64,000 nucleotides of DNA from Flabesymbios commensalis (Eukaryota; Annelida; Polychaeta; Terebellida; Flabelligeridae), in NCBI GenBank assembly GCA_964017125.1, contig OZ024905.1, positions 39,474,869 to 39,538,868 on the forward strand, written 5' to 3'. The translations under genes were made by a program, and so were the position numbers. Below are positions 22,101-32,795 of the stretch, in pieces. Under the pieces are notes generated by a model. The model saw only the letters and a program-made list of their open reading frames with translations, ran no database searches and was not told the origin of the DNA. Position 1 is the stretch's first letter; each line of letters opens with the position of its first letter.

Positions 22101-25100
22101 TGGGTACTTTGATCGATGTACGTCCTTTAATCGTAGTACCTCAGTACGTCAATGTAAGTACCATCATCTGTAAGCCAGATCATTTAGCCGCTGCTGCTAT
22201 ATTGACAAAATAAGGCACTACCACGTGTTGAGTTGTTCTGGGGAATACAAATGACATCACCCACCTTCTGGAGAACAGCACCTATGATTGGATGAGTTTA
22301 AGTTTAACCAATGGGAAACTTATTACAATTGTACTGTGAGCTATTTTAATATCAGTGGAAGTACTTGCATTGACGTACCAAGGTACTACGATTGAAAGAC
22401 GTATGTCAATCGTAGTAGTACCCAAATGAGGGTAGGGGAGACTGGGGCACTTTGAGACAGGCCTGTTTGACACAAGAAATTATTTTGCGATTTGTGCGCC
22501 ATCTGGTCAATTTTACCAAAACTAACCAATTTCCATTTTCCATCATAATGCAAATTGCTGTTGGACATCCTTGGCATGTATGTGAGATTAGGTCCATTTT
22601 TTACATGAAAAGTACTTTTTTGGGATGATCAATATTTGGTTCCATATATCACCTAATACTTTATTTCCCTATGATTTTGGTGGTACGTGTATCTTACACC
22701 TGTGCTATCACTTTATGACTTATGTATAATGGTTTGATTCAAATACACCCCACACACAAATTATGGTATCAGATGTGAGGTCAGTCACCTTGAGACGCTG
22801 TCTCAATGTGCCCCAAAACTGTCTCAAGGTGCCCCAAGTCTGTCTCAAGGTGCTCCAAAAGTGTCTCAAGGTGCCCCCACTTTTTGCAGGCACTGCAGCA
22901 TATAGCATTAGCCAGCTACAGGCTTTAGGTACGTGGAGTTAATAAATTTAAAAATTGTCCAATAAAATTATGCTGAGCCTTTTTTCGTAGCTGCCGACAT
23001 GCTAAAAGAAATATTTGACCACATCGCATAGTTTTCACTGAGCAAGAAAAATGCTGTGCTAGATCAAAATCTGAGCTAAATTATAAAAATGTCTAAAAGA
23101 TGGCACCTCAATGTGGCAAACGGTTATGGGGGTGACAGAATCCAAAACATCGCCCGGACACATGAACTTTTTGAAGCAGCTGAAGAAAACTACTGAGGTG
23201 TTGCCGCTGTTGAGAGTTTTCGTTTTCGATACATCAGGGCACCCAATGAGTGCCCCGCAATACAATAATGTTCAGTAGCAAATATACCACATAATCACAT
23301 AACAATCAGAAATTTGGGTATAGCCTCCGGCCACGAGGGGGTCAAGGAAGAGCATAACTTTTAATGGATTCTCATCCTTATAGCTATAGATGAAAGTTCC
23401 ATTTTTACCCTCGGTGCGCCCCATGAGGAAGTGCAGGGTAGGCAAAACTTAACAAAACTTAACCCAGGTTTTACCCTTGGTGAACTAGTGCAACCCTCCC
23501 CAGGTATCTCATTTTTTTAAGATTCCCACATTGTTATGTCTAAACGGTCTTAATGATGTCCTCCAGAACGTCCTCAAAGGGCAGTGGACATAGTCTATTT
23601 TCATTTTTTGCATTTTTTTACAAAAAATTAAAAAATGCCCCCTGCGTAAAAAAATTATCAGAAGGGGCCACAACATGCCTGTTCCACTTACCTATTCAAG
23701 CATTTGTTGCAGCTATCATGAAATTAAAGGTGAGAGCTGGCATAATTTTTTGTAATTGCGAGAAATCTAATGATGGGAACCCCCAGAACAGGTGATGAGG
23801 TGCCATTCAAAACAAATAACTCTTTTAATTCTACAGTGATGGCTTCATTTCTACCAGTAATAATGAGCAAAAAGAACAAACAAACAAAGAAAAAAATATC
23901 TTTTATTGCAGTGTATCACAAATTCACATAATTCCTGAAAAAACACCAAAAAAAACACCAAAATGACTTCTTCTGACGTACCTACTTTAGGTTTATAGTT
24001 GCAGTCAACTCCCACCAGCGTTGGGTGTTTTTCACTGATTTCTCAGTCAATTCTAAATTATTTTCCATGAAATTTTGCAAGCACTCTTTGCAAGTATTCC
24101 GGCGCCTACCCTGAAAATTTCGTAAAATTTGAATGAGTATTTCAAAAGTTAGACCATTTGACATGTAGTGGAATTTCGTGATTGAAGCTGATAGCGTTCA
24201 ATGGGTTTATAGAGTTGCGTCATGATTCGCCAAAACTAAAATTAAAAAAAAATAATGATCAGTAGCCGAATACGGCAACTAAGAATCCGTAAATGAGCGC
24301 TATACATTGCAATGTATTATGATTATGAATATCAATACAAGTTCAGACTTACCGAAAAGACACCTAAAGACGACAGGATTCTACGGAATCGCATTATTTC
24401 TTATTATAGCATGTTTAGTACTTGATCATAGGACTATACGAAATATAAAATTAAAATATTAAAGATAAGTAGCTGAATTCGGCAATTTAAAGTGCGTCAA
24501 TGAGCGCTATGCATTGTAATGTATTGTCAATACAAGTTCAGCCTCACCGAAAAGATACCTAAAGACGGCAGGATTCTACGGGATCGCATTATTTCTTGAT
24601 GTTGGGTATTTAATGCATGATCATCACAGTATATACGAAATTTAAAATAAAAATATTAATGATAAATAGCTGAATAGGTGAATATGTGAATTATATTATC
24701 ACCCACACTATGCCTCAGCTGTTAGTCAACACAAAACAAATTTAAAATAAAAATATAAATGATAAGTAGCCGAATACGTGAATATGTGAATTATATTATC
24801 ACCCACACTATGCTTCAGCTGTTAGTCAACACAAACGCTTCACGCGCGGAGCAGTTTACGCTAAGCGTCACACCTTCTGATTTCCAGTCTGGAGGCTCAC
24901 TAGAAACGATTTATATTTTACTGGTAATTATTCAATACATCTACAACAAACTGCTATTAAATAAAAGTTAGTAAAGATACGAAGTGTGCTTATATAATAA
25001 TGTAATATGTATTTACCAATGGGCATTGCCGCTGAAATGACCGGAAGAGTGTGCAAGAAAAATAATCAATTGTCATTGTTAGGGCCTACTAAGGAATCAT

Positions 25101-27247
25101 AATTGAGAGTATATCACAGTAATGTCGATGCTCCAACCACATAAAAAAAGATGAGGAAAATGCAGAAACCATGACGATTTATTTACGCGAAGCACAGCGT
25201 CACATCTTCTGGTTTCCCGGATCTGGGTCAATAATTAAGTAACCTATTTCAATGATGGATGGATATTTATGAATAGTCCAATAATTAATGATTTCAAATA
25301 TATAGATGTACTTCAGTATGCTTGTAGCTTTTAATACTGACTGTGATATTGATCCTGAAATAAATATACGAGTACGACTTGAAGAATATAATTGTTTGTT
25401 GTTAATTGTTACATAAGTCGTAATTAGACTGTTTATGAACTTGAATTATCTGCACAATACTTAATGTTTCCAGCATGAATAAAAAAATCACATGTGATAA
25501 CACGTATCTGTCACTTCTAACTATTTCTGGAAATGACAACCTCTCACCTAGTTTGTTTAAGCTGTTGGTCACCACAAGGATACTAGAACACAGTGTTCTA
25601 GTATCTAGTATCCACCTCACGTGTGGAGCAGCTTAACATGTTAAGCTGAGCACAACTTCACACCTTCTGCTCTCCAGGCTGGTGTTGACAAGAATGTTTT
25701 TTAGCAAATAAAAAATGTTCAGAAATTACGCCTATACCATGTATACCATGTACACCCGTTAATGAGATTACACATAGTAAAAAACTACACTCGGGTGACT
25801 TCTATGACATCAGGAATGCATTTCTTACATTATTATATAATGCTCGGCAGAGCATCATCCCTCGCTGTATCGAAAAGGAACAAATAGTGAATATGTTAAC
25901 GACTATGGCACCCTTTCCGTCCACAAACCTGAGATATGATGGATGTACACCAAATTTGCTTTCATTATATATTATCGGAGTAAGTACAGGACATGTACTG
26001 TGTAAAGCCATAGAAACCTAAATCTATATTTTTCAACAATATGCTACTAATCAGTATACATTACACATTATACAAATCACATACATTTATCATTACTTTA
26101 CATGGCTATATGTACAATTCTCTACAATATCATAACAGAATATTGAAATTTTCACTTTTTAATACAAAAGGTCTCTTTCCAGACCCACCAAATCCTCAAA
26201 AATTGACCGAAACCCGCCGAAATTATAGCGCGACTTCCCACTGATCTTCTGAACACAAACAAATAAAAATATTCTACCACCGCGAATATCTCCTCCCACA
26301 CCAAGCCGAAATATCATGCATGCCGTTAAAGAGATTTGGGTCGCAAAACGCAATGATAAAAAAAGGCAGAAAAAAATAAGCTATTTATGACGTCATGTGG
26401 TAGTGCCTAGAATAAGCCAAGATATAATTAATATTTTTTTATAAAATTTGGTAGACCTATGTACACTGTGTGGGATGTACTAAACACGATACAATAAGAA
26501 ATATTAAGTTCCTACATCGTTTATCCCGTCTTTTCGGTATAATAATGCCAGATGGTCTGGCAGACCCTCCGCCTTGACTGGGCTTGAGGTCTCACCACCC
26601 TAAATAGGCCGAAATCCAGGGAGGTGTCTACTAATGATGGAATCATCACACAAAATAGTTTTAATGCGGCTGTTTCAACCTCTAGTGAAACAAAATAAAA
26701 TATAAAGAAGTCATAATTTTGTGAGTATTTAATAAGCACACGTTATCGTCTTTGTCAAGGATATCAGATATAACTGTTTGATGATAATCTCGCAGGGATA
26801 CAGTGGGTTAGAATGATGTGGGTCTGTTCTGTAAAAGGGAGTACAGATATTAGCCGAATTTGAATAGTAGTGATCTTTTTACACGCTAGGGGGTGTAGCT
26901 CAAAATCTGTCTGGTAAGCATACCCATACTCCGGGCCATAGGCATAGCGGGCCTGTTTTCGAACAAGGACATCTCAAGATTTAATCTGATATGTCACACT
27001 AAATATCTAATAGGTTTAAAAGTGGTGAAATCGGACTGCGGAATTGGGGAAGTTTACATGTGTTTCAATGGGACTGGCATTTGGGGTGGTGAGACCTTGA
27101 GCTGAGGCTTGACCTGGTTACGAACGATACGACGGCGGCGAGCAAGTCCGTATATTAATTGCAACAAAATTAAGTGCAACAAAATTTAATCTTACATTTC
27201 ACAAGCTCATTATTGTACTGTTGTAAAGCAGCACCTTGTCCAGACAT
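19044..27247 (-). CDS. SSNA1: SSNA1 (nuclear autoantigen 14 kDa homologue), three coding exons
   Basis: Coding exons 27247-27196, 20361-20162 and 19169-19044 join in frame to 125 residues; human SSNA1 has 119. Residues 1-17 ([17 protein letters not shown]) match the human start closely. A split Cys codon joins exon 1 to [15 protein letters not shown] and the family signature [17 protein letters not shown]. Exon 3 gives [16 protein letters not shown] and a variable tail. Donors are GTAAG and GTTTG; acceptors are AACAG and GACAG. Known of the family: a small, almost entirely coiled-coil protein that self-assembles into fibrils, located at centrioles, basal bodies and the midbody, acting on microtubule branching and dynamics and interacting with spastin. 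The long middle exon is heptad-rich and charged, as expected. No alternative family fits. Confidence 0.95.
19170..20161 (-). other. SSNA1 intron 2
   Basis: About 990 bases with no recognised repeat or gene. Confidence 0.8.
20162..20361 (-). CDS. SSNA1: SSNA1 coding exon 2
   Basis: 200 bases: two bases completing Cys18, then 66 codons (residues 19-84) with the coiled-coil core. Acceptor TAACAG, donor GTTTGT. The donor is weak but required by homology. Confidence 0.95.
20561..20650. repeat. Perfect-arm hairpin in SSNA1 intron 1
   Basis: GGTTCAAAAAAATGATTTTG and its complement close around GTTTTGAGC near a CTGCAG centre. Arms are about 41 bp. It lies 200 bp upstream of exon 2 in the gene's direction. 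Confidence 0.85.
20651..21609. other. SSNA1 intron 1, no clear element
   Basis: AT-rich intron. A short fragment near 21500-21560 (AATTTCATGAAAATTGGTTGAG) matches the dispersed repeat seen at 17100 and 29240. Confidence 0.4.
21610..21785. repeat. Duplicated segment, copy 1
   Basis: About 170 bp, from CTACAATGATGGCTTCATTT to AAAATGACTTCTTC plus GTACCTACCT, repeated in the same orientation at 23815-23986 with small indels. Confidence 0.8.
21790..22090. repeat. Mixed repeat remnants in SSNA1 intron 1
   Basis: Two GGGGCGAAAA-containing copies at about 21865 and 21945 form a short tandem duplication. At about 22005-22050, GACTTTAGACGACAGAATC resembles the hairpin arm of the elements at 49201 and 59428, so it is probably a partial third copy. 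Confidence 0.45.
22091..22434. mobile_element. MITE with long inverted ends, TACCCTC...GAGGGTA
   Basis: 344 bp. The terminal inverted repeats are about 75 bp (left includes GTACTTTGATCGATGTACGT, right ACGTATGTCAATCGTAGTAG) with some mismatches. The middle is unrelated AT-rich sequence. No coding capacity. Confidence 0.8.
22433..22876. mobile_element. Element with GGGGCACTTTGAGAC repeats, probably incomplete
   Basis: Starts TAGGGGAGACTGGGGCACTT, close to the left end of the 11352-13896 element. Near its right side are four tandem inverted copies of GTCTCAAGGTGCCCC at about 22795-22876. A terminal CTTCCCC-type end is not evident, so the right end may be lost. It overlaps the preceding MITE by a shared TA. 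Confidence 0.6.
22877..23814. other. SSNA1 intron 1, unassigned
   Basis: No convincing gene. Contains an unusual GC patch and AACTTAACCCAGG duplications near 23450, but no defined element. Confidence 0.3.
23815..23986. repeat. Duplicated segment, copy 2
   Basis: Same orientation as 21610-21785. Differences are mainly short indels in A-runs. Confidence 0.8.
23990..24180. repeat. Dispersed repeat, TTTCAAAAGTTAGACCATTTGACAT type
   Basis: Contains TCAGTCAATTCTAAA, CATGAAATTTTGCAAG and TTAGACCATTTGACAT, the same order as in the palindromic copies at 29176-29612 and 36985-37245. Confidence 0.6.
24251..24835 (+). repeat. Two adjacent tandem duplications
   Basis: First, a unit of about 210 bp: GAGCGCTATACATTGCAATG at 24295 returns near 24506, with TCTACGGxATCGCATTATTT in both. 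Second, a unit of about 98 bp: GAATTATATTATCACCCACA at 24690 and again at 24788. Both are in the same orientation. Confidence 0.85.
24836..27190. other. SSNA1 intron 1, rest
   Basis: No gene found. A near-perfect small palindrome, GATACTAGAACACAGTGTTC, lies at about 25579-25605. A partial repeat of CTTCACACCTTCTGxTxTCC occurs at 24870, 25200 and 25655. Confidence 0.35.
27196..27247 (-). CDS. SSNA1: SSNA1 coding exon 1
   Basis: 52 bases: 17 codons plus the first base of a Cys codon. ATG at 27247, then donor GTAAGA. The start is fixed by the conserved MxxQGAALQ N-terminus. The 5' UTR and promoter lie above 27248 and are not resolved. Confidence 0.93.
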
Positions 27248-27777
27248 CTTAAATATAAATAACCACAAATTTCAAGCTAAATCCTAACGTCCTGAACGTT
27301 AGATGGATTCACAAACACGACAACCGTTTGTTTTCACGTCGCCTGTGTTGTACGTCATCAATTACTGTGCAGTGCTGTTTATTTGTAAGAGCTAGCCCTG
27401 GAATCAAGCTATACGGTCCTTCCAATTTTACGTTTACTGATTGTGCGAATCTACTTTTCAGTTCCCTGTTCCGGTGCACCTCCAGATTCAATAATAGTAC
27501 GTCAGCTGCAGACCAAATTTTAACTGATTGTTACCCTAGGCTATTTTCTACTCGAATCCTAACAGACCTGTACATTTCGTATTATAGATCCCTAGCGTAT
27601 TTCAAAAGTTAGACCATTTGACATAGGCCTATGTAGTAAATTGAAATTACGACGTCACTCTACAGTGTTTCTGGCTCTGAAAAAAGTTGGGGTCTGACAA
27701 TATGAAGATTCTGACTCCAAAGCTGGTCTTGGAGTCAGCACGCGGGCGCGGCTTCGCCGAAGGCGATCGCAGTTCTA
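27248..27777. promoter_or_regulatory. Presumed SSNA1 upstream region
   Basis: Directly upstream of the SSNA1 ATG on the minus strand. No TATA box or transcription start can be called with confidence. A dispersed-repeat fragment (TTTCAAAAGTTAGACCATTTG) begins near 27600, so the promoter probably lies within about 350 bp of the ATG. Confidence 0.3.
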
Positions 27778-27818
27778 GGGGGGGGGGGGGGGTTTGGGGG
27801 CATGCCCCCCCCCCCGGA
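27778..27818. repeat. G-run / C-run inverted repeat
   Basis: A run of about 14 G, then TTTGGGGGCATGCCCCC and a run of C. Forms a GC hairpin around GCATGC and could form a G-quadruplex on the plus strand. Probably the end of a dispersed element that also includes GGCTTCGCCGAAGGCGATCG just upstream. Confidence 0.6.
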
Positions 27819-29175
27819 AATTTTTATTTTAAGAGAAGGCTTTAGGCAGAGCTTTATGTGTCTTCTAGTGATATCAAAAGGTACATTTCAAGCTTTGAAA
27901 CAACTCATTTGTCATTATTTTTTTCTTGATACAGTATATATCATTGTCGTCAGAATGGAATGTTTTTTCGTCAGGGGGGGAAGCTTGTCGTCAATTCTGA
28001 CGACAGATCAGAAACACTGCTCTATATCCCCATTAAACTAATTAAAAAAAAAATTTCATGCCGAATGGTTTAACTTTTAAAATGGTAAATATAATTTTGC
28101 GAATTATTTGCCGTTTTCAGGATTTTAATAGAACATGACCTTTGCAAATTTTCAGGGAAATCGGTTCAAAATTGACGGAGAAATCGCCGAAAATCATGCG
28201 ATCCTCGTTGATCAATTTTTATCTATTTTGATCAATTTTAATTTGCGGCAAGTAGTCTATAATATAAAAACAATTCGACAGGCTTGGCGTTGAGGAAATG
28301 TCTCTGTAGGCCTACTGGCATGGGAATTGATCTGTCATCATTAAATTAACTCAGGTGGTGAGATGATATATATGTATAACCATGCGGATTTGTTTGTGTA
28401 TATGTTTGTGTATTTATGTGGTAGCCTATATATAGTGTTGATTAGTAGATGTTCAAATTATGCGCAGGCCTAATGAAGAAAGCTGTGGCTTTTTTGGATG
28501 TCTTGAGATTTGAGAGTGTTCGAATGGATGTTGGTAACTGATTCCAGAGTCGAGTGAGGTGGATTCCCTTCTACCGTACTTCTGTACGATTTCTAGACAC
28601 TTCGTACCATGTACAACTCGTAACCGACTAACTCGTACCATTCAAAATTCCAAACCTACCATTTTTTCTACCAGCTCGTACCATAATCGATTATAAACCT
28701 ACCAGCTCGTAACAGTTACCATATATCTAGTTGGAAGTGTTGCAGTTGATTGTCTCACCGTTACGCCTGAGTAAACACACCCTTGTCACGCCAAAAACAT
28801 GAACCACACACCTACTGATGTGAAACAGGGACCAACCAGTGAGACATGTAATTTGGAGTTTTGGAATGCATAATTTTGAATACTACGACAGCTGTCAAAA
28901 ACAAAATTCTTTGTTTAATACTCCATTCTAGGTTCGTAAGCATGTCCGCGATATGTGTCCTGGGATGACATTGCAAGATATGATCAATATACGCATGCCA
29001 CGGTTTTGAATTTACTGTAGTTCACTTATATTAGTGTCAGTGGTTGTTCCCCATATATAGTAGGCTACATATAGCTGTTATCAGTCAAGCTGGCCAATTT
29101 TTAAGGTTATTTTTTTTAAGATATATATAGGAATACATGATCTGATAGCAATTTCAAAGTAGGCCTATAGATTAT
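27819..29175. other. Intergenic, no gene seen
   Basis: Dispersed-repeat fragment near 28060-28190 (AAATCGGTTCAAAATTGACG). Near 28580-28710 there are short repeats of CTCGTACCA and ACCTACCAGCTCGTA. No protein-like frame. Confidence 0.35.
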
Positions 29176-29612
29176 AGTCTGTCCAACGGTGGAGGATGGT
29201 CCAAAATGAAAGTTAGTTTTTCGGTATCCAGTCAGTCAATTCTTAAGCGATTTTCATGAAATTTCGCAAACCCTATTTTCAAGTCATTTGGCATTGGGCC
29301 TGAAAATTTTGTAAAAAATATTGTATAGTTCACTAGCTAGACCATTTGACTTGTAGTAAATGTCTAGTTATGACGCTCCTCTATAACATTTATAAATCCA
29401 TTAACTTCATTCCGGTTTATTCTCAGATCGAATTGCGTTACATGTCAAATTGTCTAACTTTTGAAATACCTAATGGAATTTCAGGGTTGCTGTCAAATGA
29501 TTAGATAATATTGGCTACAAATTTTCGTGACAATCGCTTGAGAATTGACTGACTGGATACCGAAATGCTAACTTTTATTTTGGACCATTCTTCACAGTCG
29601 GACAGACTGTAG
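29176..29612. repeat. Palindromic dispersed repeat, copy 1
   Basis: Left arm: GTCTGTCCAACGGTGG, TTTTCGGTATCCAGTCAGTC, GCGATTTTCATGAAATTTCG and GACCATTTGACTTG. The right arm is the complement in reverse order and ends GGACAGACTG. Total about 437 bp with imperfect arms. Related copy at 36985. Confidence 0.75.
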
Positions 29613-29954
29613 TAGGCCTATAGGTCATATACGCCCAATATCGCGAACTACATTCAACTTGGCAAGTTATACGGCGACTATTCCTGACACTTAAAAAAAA
29701 AATACTTTACATCGCCTGATGCTTTCTTTGTTATGTATGTTGACAGGTGCAGGTCATTCATCATTAGATCGGCGGGCGATATTTGGTGAAATTCGGGAAT
29801 ATCGGTATACATAGCAAAGAAAGGATTTAGCAAGTTAAATAATTTTCAAATGAAAATTATACCTGGAGATCGCCGTACATTTTACTGAGTTGAATAAGCA
29901 TGATAAATGTAAAAACATTTTTTTTAGCCAGTAAATATTTTTTAAATGGCGAGA
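29613..29954. other. Intergenic, nothing recognised
   Basis: AT-rich sequence with a short direct repeat of ATTTAGCAAGTTAAAT character. No gene. Confidence 0.3.
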
Positions 29955-30047
29955 AACGTGGTGATGAAGTGGAAGCACCTCTGAGCTCGTATCTCCAAGG
30001 ATTTAGGTGCTATAGAAGTTACCAAATTGATTGATTGAATTGAAGCA
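29955..30047 (+). mobile_element. LINE 3'-tail fragment
   Basis: GGATTTAGGTGCTATAGAAG followed by TTACCAAATTGATTGATTGA matches the end of the LINE at 14690-14775. Only the last 90 bases remain. Confidence 0.7.
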
Positions 30048-30692
30048 AATATTTGAATCCAAACAATATTGCGGTATAAGGTGCCATGAGAGTAGGCCCT
30101 ATATAATAGTGAAATCAACACAAACATGTCATTTAAATAGAACCGAGTGAACATAATATGCCTAAGCATTTAAAAATGTTTTAAATGTCATGTTATAGTG
30201 GTTATTTGCAATTATTCTTTAATAAATTATTGTCCTATTAATTATAAAAAATATATGTCAGCAATACTTTTTATATGTGATCATGACATAATTATTATTG
30301 CACATGATGTAAGTTACCTGTTTCCCACATAAAAGAGACGCTGGTCCAATGTTGTTTGAATGCTGGTGCACCGTCTGCGACGCTTGCGCAACATTAACAC
30401 AATATCGTTAATGTCAACGGCTGTTCTTATGTCTACACAGTAAACACAAACTGGAAGGTCTAGTTTTTTGTGAACAAAAAACTAGAGATATCTCTCCTTC
30501 AGCAGCATAACCCTACAGGTTGATAGCTATAATCGATGTAGTGTCAATGGCCTTAATTGTAATTAATGTTATCAATTGGCTCCTGTGGACAGTAGAGACA
30601 AGAACTTTATATAAAGTTCTTGGTAGAGACTATGTATTAGGCGGAATTTATTATTCCGTTTTAATTTTGGTGCGAAACACTTGTCAACACTG
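30048..30692. other. Intergenic with MITE remnants and small hairpins
   Basis: A partial CCCAGCAAACAC-family copy spans about 30335-30412 (GACGCTGGTCCAATGTTG). Hairpins lie at about 30462-30486 (CTAGTTTTTTGTGAACAAAA) and about 30600-30622 (AAGAACTTTATATAAAGTTC). Confidence 0.5.
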
Positions 30693-30778
30693 CCAGCAAA
30701 CACGACGTTGACCTAATGCTGGTCCGAAGCTGGCCCAACATTAAACCAGCACTGGTTCAACGCCTCGTGTTTGCTGGG
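30693..30778. mobile_element. MITE of the CCCAGCAAACAC family
   Basis: Starts CCAGCAAACACGACGTTGAC and ends CGTGTTTGCTGGG. Short copy (86 bp) with well-kept ends. Confidence 0.85.
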
Positions 30779-31118
30779 CTGCGTTCAACCGAGTAAACAC
30801 AAAATATTATTGTCCTTTGTGGAGTGTTTTGGAATGTTTTGCAAATCCAAGAAACTACAAGTAAGAGACTATTTTTTCAAATGAACAGATTTTTTCCGCA
30901 TAAAATAGGTTAGATCTTTGGTTGTAGGACTGCCTACTTATCCTCAATTGCGAAACTACATGACTCTCGGCATTTTAATTCTTTTTATACTATTGTGATT
31001 TCTGGAGGGTGGCTGATTGAACAAATATTGACCTTATGTTGTTTTAATGTTGGACCAACGTCGTCCCCAGTGGCCCCGCATGAAGTATAATCATGTTATG
31101 ACATTTGCCTTCAATATA

Positions 31119-31214
31119 CCCAGCAAACACTAGACGTTGAAACAATATTGGGCTAATTCTGAGCCAACGTGGTTGACAATGGACCAACGTTAGTCAGCAC
31201 TAAAGCTTGTTGGG
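31119..31214. mobile_element. MITE of the CCCAGCAAACAC family
   Basis: Starts CCCAGCAAACACTAGACGTT and ends AAAGCTTGTTGGG, with internal GAGCCAACGTGG and GGACCAACGTTAG. A further partial copy lies at about 31040-31080 (TGTTGGACCAACGTCGTC). Confidence 0.8.
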
Positions 31215-31329
31215 TACCTGCACCCAATTTGCCAGTATGTCTGGTTGCCGTCTTTTGTTTGTTCTTCAGAATTTTATGCCTATTGAAATGGGCCGGGCTC
31301 ATGCTTGGGCCGTACACTAACTACTACTT

Positions 31330-31494
31330 GAAGCCAAAGCTGGGTTAATGTTGGCCCGCCGTCTGTGACGCTGGCCCACATTCAGCGTTCCGTCAAACAC
31401 GACACAGTACCCCAATACTGGACTAATGTTTTATCAGCGTCGTAGACAGTGGGCCAACAATAGCCCGACATTGGGTCAACGTCTTGTGTTTGAC
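31330..31494. mobile_element. Variant MITE, GTCAAACACGAC ends, with adjoining fragment
   Basis: The segment 31392-31494 has ends GTCAAACACGAC / GTGTTTGAC, a variant of the usual ends, and the same GTCGTAGACAGTGGGCCAAC core. It sits directly beside a fragment (GGGTTAATGTTGGCCCGCCG) of another copy at 31340-31390. Confidence 0.65.
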
Positions 31495-31619
31495 CGCCTG
31501 CATGATAGACAGAGAGAACGCACAGACACAAAACTGATGTGACGAGCAAATGAGCAGTGCGAAGTAAAGCAATATATTTCCCCCCTATAGAGGGGATACA
31601 TACATATTTGTAGAAATTT

Positions 31620-31692
31620 ATGCAACGTCGGCCCAACGTTTTCGACGTTGGTTCAACATTGTATAAAGCATACTTGTTTTATGCCTGCTGGG
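31620..31692. mobile_element. Partial MITE, CCCAGCAAACAC family
   Basis: GCAACGTCGGCCCAACGTTT, TCGACGTTGGTTCAACATTG and a CCTGCTGGG right end. The left terminus is not recognisable. Confidence 0.6.
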
Positions 31693-32151
31693 TAGGTCCT
31701 ACGTACCGGACTAAGGTCAGTGTGTGATCTTTTGCGATCAATATAGATTGTAAGATGATCCTGTAAAATGTGTTACCGATGATCAAACGGTTTTAACTAG
31801 GTCTAATTTGAGCAAATATGGTATGGTACACCGTTACTGTCACACTGAGTCATGTTTCCAATCGCCGTATGTATATTCACATCCCTGACAAATAGAGTGA
31901 GATTTGTCTTTTGTATAATATGATGTGTGTAAAAAATGCAACGAAACCCTCCGTGTACACTGCTCACCGTAGACACTGCTACTTCGCATGTTAAAATGTG
32001 CAGATGGTTGACGTCATATGTCCCCCGCTCTCAATTTCAAGTATTGTAGTAAGCTTGTGATTGGCCGGCTGTCTTGCTAAAAGTACCCTGATCGGCTGGC
32101 GAGAATATTATTGTGGGGGAGGGGCGGGTGTAGACATACACCTGTGTGGAG
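31693..32151. other. Intergenic, nothing recognised
   Basis: Contains CTGATCGGCTGG and a GGGGGAGGGGCGGG patch near 32110. No gene. Confidence 0.3.
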
Positions 32152-32249
32152 CCCAGCAAACGCTAGGATTTGACCCAATGTTGTTTCAATGTTGGTCCAG
32201 CGCCGTTGGCGGTGGGCCAATATTGGAACAAGTCTTCGTGTTTGCTGGG
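32152..32249. mobile_element. MITE of the CCCAGCAAACAC family
   Basis: Starts CCCAGCAAACGCTAGGATTT and ends CTTCGTGTTTGCTGGG. 98 bp, both ends kept. Confidence 0.85.
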
Positions 32250-32687
32250 AGAGCTGTCCGCATTTTGATACATGCGTGCCGTCTGTGTCTGGTTGAAACA
32301 GGCTGCACAGTGCTTTGTGTACCCTCCGTGGTGACCGCTGTCATAACACACAACGTAATTTGTAATTTAGCTTTTAACATTCTGCACCAGGCGAGATTCA
32401 GAATGCTATAAGCAAGTTGTCATTTGATACTGTAACTTATAGATTAAGACACGTGGTAGGCCTACAATGAGATAAAACAAGCATATAATGACACTGCCAC
32501 AATTACGTAGCATTTTGCAATACCATATAGCACAATGTCATATAACAATATGAAAACTAAGTCCCATTTGCAATTTTAGAATTTTGACATCAATTGTACG
32601 CCATACATTTTTAAGTATGCACACATCTGGGTTCAGAAAATATAGGCCAGATATGGATATATGTCTAAAATTACTTTTTATTATTAA
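32250..32687. other. Intergenic, nothing recognised
   Basis: Open frames of 60-116 codons overlap this stretch and the MITE but show no domain. Confidence 0.3.
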
Positions 32688-32795
32688 CCCAGCAGACACA
32701 AAACATTTCTATAACATTTCTACAACGCCGGCCCAACGTCTTCGACGTTGGTCCAACGTTGTATAAATGTTATACAAATGTTTATGTTTGCTGGG
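32688..32795. mobile_element. MITE of the CCCAGCAAACAC family
   Basis: Starts CCCAGCAGACACAAAACATT and ends AAATGTTTATGTTTGCTGGG. The centre CGGCCCAACGTCTTCGACGT is palindromic. Confidence 0.85.
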
